Assembly (NCBI GenBank): GCA_949825065.1
Contig: OX463859.1
Coordinates: forward strand, 18,991,220-19,055,219
Origin: Odontocerum albicorne
Taxonomy: Eukaryota > Arthropoda > Insecta > Trichoptera > Odontoceridae
Direction of reading: 5' to 3'
DNA length: 64,000 nucleotides
Shown here piece after piece: positions 56,701-64,000 of this stretch. The notes beneath the pieces were generated by a model. It did not search any database, was not told the origin of the DNA, and was given only the letters and a program-made list of their open reading frames with translations. Within the stretch, counting starts at the first letter, position 1, and each line of letters starts with the position of its first letter. The position numbers and the translations under genes are program-made.

Positions 56701-57935
56701 TCGGGGATTTGTTCCTTTAAAGAGTTGGTAGTGAGCTAATAGATCGGAAATTTTTAAGATCTTCTTTGTCTCCCTTTTATGAAGAAGGATGATAGTGGCA
56801 TTTTCCATTCTTCGGGAATATCTTTCTCTTGTAGACGTGATGTTAAGATCGCTGTATGCATATGCATCGATGTGTGGATGTGCATTGATGTGTGTATATA
56901 GATGTTGGAGTTCGATGTTAAGATCGCTGTATGCATATGAATCGATGTGTGGATGTGCATTGATGTGTTAGAGTTAGAGTTCAATGTTAAGATCTCTGTA
57001 TGCATATGAATCGATTTGTGGATGTGCATTGATGTGTGTATATATATGTTGGAGTTCGATGTTAAGATCGCTGTATGCATATGAATCGATGTGTGGATGT
57101 GCATTGATGTGTGTATATAGATGTTGGAGTTCGATGTTAAGATCGCTGTATGCATATTAATCGATGTGTGGATGTGCATTGATGTGTGTATATAGATGTT
57201 GGAGTTCGATGTTAAGATCGCTGTATGCATATGAATCGATGTGTGGATGTGCATTGATGTGTGTATATAGATGTTAGAGTTCAATGTTAAGATCTCTGTA
57301 TGCATATGAATCGATGTGTGGATGTGCATTGATGTGTGTATATAGATGTTGGAGTTCGATGTTAAGATCGCTGTATGCATATGAATCGATGTGTGGATGT
57401 GCATTGATGTGTGTATATAGATGTTGGAGTTCGATGTTAAGATCGCTGTATGCATATGAATCGATGTGTGGATGTGCATTGATGTGTGTATATAGATGTT
57501 GGAGTTCGATGTTAAGATCGCTGTATGCATATGAATCGATGTGTGGATGTGCATTGATGTGTGTATATAGATGTTAGAGTTCAATGTTAAGATCTCTGTA
57601 TGCATATGAATCGATGTGTGGATGTGCATTGATGTGTGTATATAGATGTTGGAGTTCGATGTTAAGATCGCTGTATGCATATGAATCGATGTGTGGATGT
57701 GCATTGATGTGTGTATATAGATGTTGGAGTTCGATGTTAAGATCGCTGTATGCATATGAATCGATGTGTGGTTGTGCATTGATGTGTGTATATAGATGTT
57801 GGAGTTCGATGTGTAGAGTTGGTAGTTAGCTAAGTGGGTAATTTTTAAGTTCTTTTTTGTCTCCCTTTTTATGCAGTACGATGAGAGTGGCATATTCCCA
57901 TTCTTCAGTAAAATGTTCCTCTTGTAGACATTGTC
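56700..57935 (-). mobile_element. LINE fragment expanded by a minisatellite
   Basis: The two flanks (about 56721-56841 and 57815-57931) are direct repeats. On the minus strand both encode the same reverse-transcriptase piece, ending LQEKDIPEEWKMPLSSFFIK at the right and a diverged PLSSYCIKRETKKNLK at the left. The intact relative at 60.1 kb reads LLEKDIPENWKSATLIFLLK. The interior is the 75-bp minisatellite. The resulting 379-codon open frame is an artefact of a unit length divisible by three. Confidence 0.75.
56842..57810. repeat. 75-bp minisatellite, 13 units, 300-bp higher-order pattern
   Basis: Units begin GTTAAGATCGCTGTATGCAT at 56842 and 56917, then (after one 69-bp unit) at 56986, 57061 and every 75 bp to 57736. 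A variant with TTAGAGTTCAATGTTAAGAT at the junction and CTCTG instead of CGCTG occurs at 56986, 57286 and 57586, exactly every four units. Confidence 0.98.
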
Positions 57936-57959
57936 TCTCTAATAGACTTTAAATAGCTT

Positions 57960-58215
57960 TTAATGAAAATCAACACAGAGAACAAGCTGCATTTATAGGA
58001 AGTAATATCACATTCAGGTAGTGAAGAAAATTGTCAATAATGCCAACTTGTATTGTATAAAGCGTTCGTAGACTATGAAAATACTTTTGATGCGGTCAAG
58101 AAATCCGCTTTTATCAGGGTCTTACGCAATCAAGGAATACAAAAACGCTATATTTAATTATTCAGCAATACATATATAGAATAGTGCGACAGCAACAGTA
58201 AACCTTTATAAAAGT
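57960..58215 (+). mobile_element. Reverse transcriptase fragment
   Basis: Frames read ENQHREQAAFIG, then a SFVDYENTFDAVKKS-like motif A (GACTATGAAAATACTTTTGA) and LRNQGIQKRYI. Together they match the ENQPREQAGFR, FVDYEKAFD and L--QGI blocks of the same RT family as the minus-strand LINE at 58.9-60.2 kb, but in the opposite orientation. Confidence 0.6.
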
Positions 58216-58339
58216 ACCGATAAATTCCTAATAAGTAAGGGAGTTTGCCATTGTGAAACTATCTCTTCTTCTTTCATTCGTTCTACAGAGGCTGTACATT
58301 AACACGAATGAACGAAGAAATGAAAACAAAACGGATTTA

Positions 58340-58535
58340 CATTGCAAATGAGAGCAGAAGGCCGGAAAGCAGAAATAACAACACTGGCACATGTACTCGG
58401 CTCGAGTGTGTATTGTTACTTGAGAAACAAGGACTGGGCCCCTTTTATATTGTTTTTTGTTAGCTATGATCGGAAATCGAACCCGAACCCTTCAGTTAGA
58501 AGTCACGCGTCTTACCAACTCGGTTATAAAGGTTT
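58340..58535 (-). mobile_element. tRNA-like SINE fragment (SINE-3-like)
   Basis: Minus strand: A box-like ATAACCGAGTTGGTAAGACG and B box-like GGGTTCGATTTCCG are at tRNA-like spacing, followed by a T-rich linker and AAGGGGCCCAGTCC. Confidence 0.5.
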
Positions 58536-58884
58536 ATAATGCAAGGAAATTATTCATCTGTTTTTTTAATATTCAGTCTATAACAGTACTCCAAACAAGT
58601 GACAATAAAAAATAATGTGAAATATAAATAAATAAGTAAATTCTTCTTCCCAACGCCGTCGTTTTACCTGAGGAACAAAAATGTTTCCTTCTTGTAAAAT
58701 ACGATGTAGAAATTTCGTCTTCACCAGCGGTGAATAATTAAAAGTTTTTCCAGTTTTACAGAAGAATCATGCATTTTCCTTTTTCGTTTCTTTTACGGTC
58801 TTTAAATGAAAAAAATACACGAATTTACGTAAAAAATGTAATTTTGGTACACTTTATTTCACAAATAAAAAATATATGTGTTTT

Positions 58885-60178
58885 AATATCATCATCATTG
58901 TCAACCAGGGTCGATCCATTGCTGAATGAAGTTGACTCCAAATGGTTCGGTTTTTTGCTCGTTGGCGCCATGTGATGCTGCCATGCTTCCTGATTTCATC
59001 CATCCAGCGTACCTTCAGTCTTCTTCTGAGCCTCTTTATGCCTCTTGGGTAGCATTGAATTATTTCGGATGTCCATGGGGAATCTGACATTCTGACTACG
59101 TGTCCTGCCCATTGCTACTTCATTTTCTTGTCCATGTCTCGCAGTCATACGTAAGCATTGGGAGAATACACTGGTTGTAGATCTTTTGCTTCAAAGATAT
59201 TGGGAGATTACTTTTGAAGATGTCGTTCAAACGTCGAAATAAGCTCCATACTAGTTTTATCCTTCGTTCTATATCCGCCAATATGCCACCTACAAAGAAA
59301 ATAAGTTGGCCCAAATACAAATATTTCTTGACAAGTTCTAGCGGCTTTCTATCTACGATTATTGGGTTTGAGGTATCAAAGCTGTTCATCATATATTTGG
59401 TTTTTGATATAGTTATTTTTAAACCAACTTCTTTACTGACCTCTCCCAATTCTTGCAGTTGGTGCTGAAGATCATTCGGTTTAGGGACAATATAACGATA
59501 TCGTTTGCAAATCTCAAATGGCGCAGATATTTTCCAGAAATCACCAGACCTTTATTATCCCATTCCGTTTTACTAAAGACGTATTTAAGTGTACCTGTGA
59601 ATAATTTTGGTGAAATACTATCTCCTTGACGAACTCCCTTACCAATTTGGAAGGTTTCTGAGGGTTTTTGGAGATTATTTTTTTTATTATTATTTTTAAT
59701 ATTTTTTTATTATTACATCCTTATAGATGTTATTGAACAACTGAATGTATGCTCAATCAATGCCTTGTATCTTTAGAACTTCTACTATGTCAACTTTCTT
59801 GACTGAGTCAAATGCCTTTTCGTAGTCCACAAATGCTAGGTTTAGAGGAAGTTCGTATTCCTCACATCATTCTACATCTTTTCGCAGCACTTGAATATGA
59901 TCCATGGTACTGAAACCCTTCCTGAATCCAGCTTGTTTTCGTGGTTGGTTCGTGTCAAAAGTACTCGAGAGTTGGTTAGTTAAGATCTTGGTAAAGGTTT
60001 TGTATAGAAAAGGTAACATGCTGATCGGACGGTAGTTCTTAAGATCCTTTTGATCGCCTTTCTTAAGTAGAAATATTAATGTTGCAGATTTCCAATTTTC
60101 TGGAATATCTTTTTCTAAAAGGCACTTATTGAAAAGTGTTAATAAGACGGTATCCACTTCTCGAGCTGTTTGTTTAAG
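58885..60178 (-). mobile_element. LINE reverse transcriptase relic, 5' truncated
   Basis: Reading from 60178 downward: EKDIPENWKSATLIFLLKKG, KNYRPISMLPFLYKTFTKIL, PRKQAGFRKGFSTMDHIQVL, then AFVDYEKAFDSVKKVDIVEV, GKGVRQGDSISPKLFTGTLK, the catalytic box as FANDIVIL (59499-59511) in place of FADDIVL, KKYLYLGQLIF, YNQCILPMLTYDCETWT and a C-terminal RRRLKVRWMDEIRKHGSITW. It ends near 58885 in a TGATGATGATAT-type 3' tail. Stops lie between several blocks, and a T-rich run interrupts it near 59690. The missing first Asp would by itself inactivate the enzyme. Confidence 0.85.
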
Positions 60179-60182
60179 GACG

Positions 60183-61967
60183 GGTGCGTTTTATGTTCCA
60201 GACCGATGTTTTTTTAATAACTTTTAAATTAAACACAATTTTATAATTTGTATTTAACTGATTGATTATATGGTCTTTACCATTATGTATGAAATATAAT
60301 GTCGGACAAATGGTCGCCTTTGGCCGTGGCGCAAACGCGAGTTCTTTCAAGCATATTTTTCATAACATTCTCGCAGACTTCTGGTGTTATTTCAGCAATT
60401 TATTTTCGAATGTTGTCCTTAAGCATCGGGATTGTGATTGGTTTGTTGGTGTACACCTTTCCCTGCAAGTACCTTTAAAAGAAAACATCGGGATGGTAAA
60501 ATCAGGGGATCGTGGGGGCCAGTCGATATCACCACTGTTTGACATTGTAGGATACCTACGTCCCTAAATAAATAAATAATTGTCAAACATAATTTGTTGT
60601 CAAAATAAATTGTTAACATACAGGGTCAACGACCGATGAATCAACCTCTGAACAATCTACAATTGTCACATACTAGAAACGTCAACAGTGTGTACTCACA
60701 AATAGTATTTACGCTTTGTCTCGCCGTTTTGACAAAAAAAATATCCTACCCACTACACTGTTCGCAACGTCTGCATACGCCTTGTCATGCACAGGAGTGA
60801 GATGGGGATATACGGCTGACGCATTCACGCACCCCGTTCTGAAAATCTATATATACCTACTTATCGTTGAATAAAGGGCACACATTATTATTCATTCAAC
60901 TGTCAAGACTTGTTATTAATTACCTGCCATTCACTCTCACTTTCGTTTGCATTCCTGAATATTTGTATTTCATTTTAAATACAAATAAATCGAAATCATC
61001 ACGACGACGTATCGAATTAAGCACCACGCTACAACATTATTCGGCCGGGAAAAGTTTCTCGCAAAATTTGCATTGTAGCACAAGCTGTGTGTGATGTGGC
61101 ACCATCTTGTTGGAACCACGTGTGCTGGAGGCCCAATCAATTTAATTCGGGCACAAGAAAGTTTACCAACATGCCACGATAGCGATCAACAGTGACTGTT
61201 ACAGCATTGCCTCTAGCATCCTCAAAGAAATATGGCCCAATGATGCCGCCGGCCCAAATGGCGTACCATACAGTCACTCTACGAGGGTGTAATGGTCGTT
61301 GGTGTATCAATTGAGGATTTTCAGTGCCCCAATAGCGGCTATTCTGTTTATTAACTATGCCAACTTAATCGAAATTTGCCTCGTTGCTTATGATGATTTT
61401 TTGCCAAAACTGGTGGTCGTTTATACCGACCTGTAAAACCCGAGCACTCCAACCTCGCCGCCGTTTATGGTCATTTTCCTGTAGCTCTCGTGTCAATTAA
61501 ATTTTATACGGATAAAAATGCAATACTTTTTTGACAGTTTTTAACAAACATGATGGAAACATTCCCAATTCTCGTGCACGGCGTCGATGAGAGGTGCACG
61601 GACGTTCACCAGCACTCTGCATCACTGCATCAATATTTTTTAGTGTACGTCGGCTACGTTGTTACCAAGACTTTTTTTTATCTTTCAATGAATGCAAATT
61701 TTCAAAACTATTCATGACACGCTGAATGGTTGACTTGCTTGGCACATGATTTAAACCAAAAAACACGCAATTTTCTTCGCGTATTCACAATTACACAATT
61801 ATTTAAATAAAATGTTTTTATAACTTCAACACGTTGTTGCAGAGTTAGATGCTCCATAATACATTGGTATCAACTATTCTCTACAATTGTCAAATTTGAA
61901 CTTACAAATAACAGCCAAATCGAAATGGCCTGGAACATAAATCGGCCTGGAACATAAAACGCATTCT
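60183..61967 (-). mobile_element. Tc1/mariner-superfamily transposon (DUF4817/DDE_3 type), interrupted
   Basis: The ends are inverted: TGCGTTTTATGTTCCAGACC on the left and TGCGTTTTATGTTCCAGGCC read inward on the right, where GGCCTGGAACATAAATC is also duplicated. On the minus strand the transposase starts near 61855 (MEHLTLQQRVEVIKTF) and continues with YKIQLTREL-type sequence, NRYWGTENP, RPLHPRRVTVWYAIWAGGII, GPYFFEDARGNAVT, WFQQDGATSHTA and LRETFPGR. After the inserted LTR it resumes with SGDIDWPPRSPDFT, KGKVYTNKPITIPMLKDNIR and CATAKGDHLSDIIFHT. DGATSHT and WPPRSPD mark the second and third catalytic regions. Frameshifts and stops indicate a dead element. Confidence 0.8.
60611..60983. mobile_element. 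Solo LTR inserted in the transposon
   Basis: A 373-bp segment starts TGTTAACATACAGGG and ends TTTTAAATACA, giving TG...CA ends. It is flanked by AATAAAT on both sides (60604-60610 and 60984-60990). It has CTATATATAC (60847-60856) and AATAAA (60870-60875), the promoter and poly(A) arrangement of an LTR read on the plus strand. Seven bases is longer than the usual 4-6 bp duplication, and the flanks are AT-rich, so the exact ends are provisional. Confidence 0.7.
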
Positions 61968-62034
61968 GTATGTATGTATATATAAATGTGTGTTATATAA
62001 AACTTTCTTTTAGTAAAATTGACTTTGTATAATA

Positions 62035-64000
62035 CAGGCGAACCTCGACTTTCGCACATAATTGGTTCCTGAAAATGTGTGCGAAAGTTAAATGTTCGAA
62101 AGTAGAGGGAAGAAAAAAAAACACCAAAGATTGTATATACTTCAAAAATTTTATTTGTCAAAAATTACTCAGTACATATTAAATTGAGATTATATTTTTT
62201 TAACGAAATTGTCAAGAGTTTTTTGTATTTTATTTTTTTTTTTCTTTTCTTCATAGAGAGTTCTGTAACACGCAGTGCTATTATGGATCTCCCTACGCAC
62301 TTTAGATATGCGTTCTCCATTTGGGTCACATTCTTCTATAATATTTAAAAATTTCTCAATATGTGTTAAAGCTTCGTTCAAGTTTTTTAATGTTAAGGTA
62401 TTGGGTATTTCTTCTGGTTCTTCTTCCTCACTTTCGTTTTGTACGTATGAACTAGAATTTTCATTCTCGTGACGATCCATAAGAAATTCATTTGACAATG
62501 GTTCAGAATGTGATTCTATCAATTCATTAACATCTTCGCTATTGACTTCAAGGCTTAGTTCATTCATCAGGTGAACTATTTCAAGAGTTATGGTTTCTGG
62601 GGTATCATCAAAATTTTGAAAATCACTCATCATCTGTGGGCATAGTTGCTTCCACGAACCTTTCATTGTTGACTCTTTTATTTCAGCCCATGCATCTCCA
62701 ATATTATTTATTGCATTCCATATGTTATAATTTTTCCAGAAATCTATTAATGTGGGCCCACCTTCCATTTCAGTTGCCTTGATGGCCTGATTCATGATCG
62801 ACCGCATATAATATCGTTTAAACGTAGCTATCACCGTTTGGTCCATGGGTTGTATGAGACACGTAGTATTGGGGGGAAGAAACACTACATTGATTTCTGG
62901 GTATAAATTTTGTAGAGATTTTGGGTGTCCTGGAGCATTATCTAAGATTAATAATGCTTTAAATGGTAAATTATTAACTTCACAATAATGTTTTACTGCT
63001 GGTACAAAATGTGAAGTAAACCAATCTTTAAATATTAAAGCGGTAACCCAGGCTTTTTTATTGGATTTCCAAATGACTGGAAGCAATTTTTTATCTTTCC
63101 CTTTCAATGCTCTAGGATTTTCTGCTTGATAAACTAACAATGGCTTCAATTTTAAATCACCAGCTAAATTTCCACCAAGAAGCAATGTCAATCGGTTTTT
63201 AGAAGGTTTATGGCCAGGCGCAACTGATTCATCCTTTGATAAGAATGTACGATTAGGCATCTTCTTCCAAAATAAACCAGTCTCATCTACATTGAATATT
63301 TGACTAGAGGTATATTCTCCATCTTCAATAATTTTGGACAGTGACGGAATAAAGTCTTTTGCAGCATCTTTATCCGCATCGGCTGATTCTCCGGTAAATT
63401 TAATATTGCGTAAAGAATACCTTGTTTTAAAATTTGAAAACCAGCCGTTACTTGCATGAAACACCGTGTCAGAATCATTTTTTAGTCTAGCCTTCCAATC
63501 ATTATGCAAGCTAATAGCCCTAGCTTGAATCTCCGAAGTACTCAGAGGTACGTCTTTTTGATTTTGGTCACTAATCCAATACATCAAAGATTTCTCCATT
63601 TCATCAATTACTATGCCGTGCTTTTTGGAAACAATTTTTGATGATATATTTCCACAATTTTTTACATATTCCTTAATTTTATTTTTATTCTTTAATATCG
63701 AACATATCGTAGACCTGTTTATATCATACGATCGGCCAATTGAAGCAAACGACTCTCCATTTTCAGATCGTTTTATTATATCCATCTTCGTTTCGATTGT
63801 ATGAAGTTTATGGGTTCTTGGTTTTTTTTTAGCTATATTTACTTCACAGTTTTTTCGTTTCTCACTCATGTTAAAACTTTTTTATTTTTTTATTTTTTAA
63901 ACAAAATAATTTATTTAATATTACTACTGTACAACTTCTCCCAAAATAAATTATGTTAAAACGGGTACGTAATATTTGAAACAAAACTCGCAGAACAATT
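62035..64000 (-). mobile_element. Tigger/pogo-type DNA transposon, far end outside the window
   Basis: The terminus next to the transposase 3' end starts CAGGCGAACCTCGACTTTCG after a TA (62033-62034). Within the first 80 bases CTTTCGCACA is followed by its inverted partner TGTGCGAAAG. The matching terminal repeat upstream of the transposase is not seen before base 64000. It encloses the complete transposase gene. Confidence 0.85.
62190..63869 (-). CDS. Tigger-family transposase, intact
   Basis: A single uninterrupted 559-residue frame, near the normal Tigger length. It should bind the element ends in the nucleus and catalyse cut-and-paste transposition. Residues 13-20 are basic (AKKKPRTH), a likely nuclear signal. 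25-67 form the first helix-turn-helix (DIIKRSENGESFASIGRSYD and NRSTICSILK), and 88-150 the CENP-B-type second DNA-binding domain (WFSNFKTRYSLR near its end). The DDE_1 core has D195 in NVDETGLFW, D310 in LILDNAPGH and D343 in IQPMDQTV, giving DD32D. 478-487 are acidic. The last residues, IQKTLDNFVKKI, resemble a PCNA-interacting motif. The start ATG at 63869 gives MSEKRKNCEV and follows an AT-rich leader. All key residues are intact, so this copy may be active or recently so. Confidence 0.9.
   Translation of the reverse strand: MSEKRKNCEVNIAKKKPRTHKLHTIETKMDIIKRSENGESFASIGRSYDINRSTICSILKNKNKIKEYVKNCGNISSKIVSKKHGIVIDEMEKSLMYWISDQNQKDVPLSTSEIQARAISLHNDWKARLKNDSDTVFHASNGWFSNFKTRYSLRNIKFTGESADADKDAAKDFIPSLSKIIEDGEYTSSQIFNVDETGLFWKKMPNRTFLSKDESVAPGHKPSKNRLTLLLGGNLAGDLKLKPLLVYQAENPRALKGKDKKLLPVIWKSNKKAWVTALIFKDWFTSHFVPAVKHYCEVNNLPFKALLILDNAPGHPKSLQNLYPEINVVFLPPNTTCLIQPMDQTVIATFKRYYMRSIMNQAIKATEMEGGPTLIDFWKNYNIWNAINNIGDAWAEIKESTMKGSWKQLCPQMMSDFQNFDDTPETITLEIVHLMNELSLEVNSEDVNELIESHSEPLSNEFLMDRHENENSSSYVQNESEEEEPEEIPNTLTLKNLNEALTHIEKFLNIIEECDPNGERISKVRREIHNSTACYRTLYEEKKKKNKIQKTLDNFVKKI

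Noticed and set aside
56754..57893. A 379-codon open frame of HTSMHIHTSIHMHTAIL-type repeats as a protein gene
   Set aside because: The 75-bp unit is divisible by three, so frames stay open by default. Both ends read into LINE relics, and plus-strand frames are open as well.

Overview
The window looks like AT-rich nuclear DNA from an arthropod, most likely an insect. The one clear host gene piece is the first coding exon (45976-46578, +) of an aminergic GPCR. It fits best with the alpha2-adrenergic-like octopamine receptor: six N-glycosylation sequons, TM1-TM3, the amine-binding Asp, a DRY motif, and a GTGAGT splice donor in phase 0. No later exon was found downstream, so the next intron probably runs past the window end. 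Nearly everything else is transposon debris: mariner-family DNA transposons, a Tigger/pogo element with an intact transposase, several families of 5'-truncated LINEs, tRNA-derived SINEs, solo LTR-like pieces and minisatellites.

Layout. 1-8 kb: a LINE 3' end split by a clean DNA-transposon insertion, a palindromic mariner derivative, duplicated blocks in inverted and permuted order, and a mariner built from two different families. 8-11 kb: a degenerate tandem array, then a jockey-like LINE tail and a SINE. 11-20 kb: mostly unassigned AT-rich DNA with scattered SINE pieces and one unrecognised decayed reading frame (17117-17395, -). 20-31 kb: two near-identical-length deletion derivatives of one mariner family, LINE tails, fold-back repeats and a solo LTR-like segment. 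31-42 kb: LINE tails, three kinds of tandem repeat (20, 24 and 190 bp), SINEs and a jockey-like reverse transcriptase relic. 42-46.6 kb: a stretch with no transposon that I could recognise, leading into the receptor exon. 47-56 kb: LINE and SINE pieces. 56.7-62 kb: a 75-bp minisatellite with 300-bp higher-order structure inside a LINE, a decayed LINE reverse transcriptase, and a DNA transposon carrying a solo LTR. 62-64 kb: the Tigger element, whose far end lies outside the window.

There is no operon-like cooperation between genes here. The shared story is of repeated insertion, internal deletion and recombination among transposons around one receptor locus. No CRISPR array, rRNA gene or free-standing tRNA gene was seen. 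All homology calls are from reading the translated sequence against remembered family features; no search was run. Boundaries marked as approximate are by eye.
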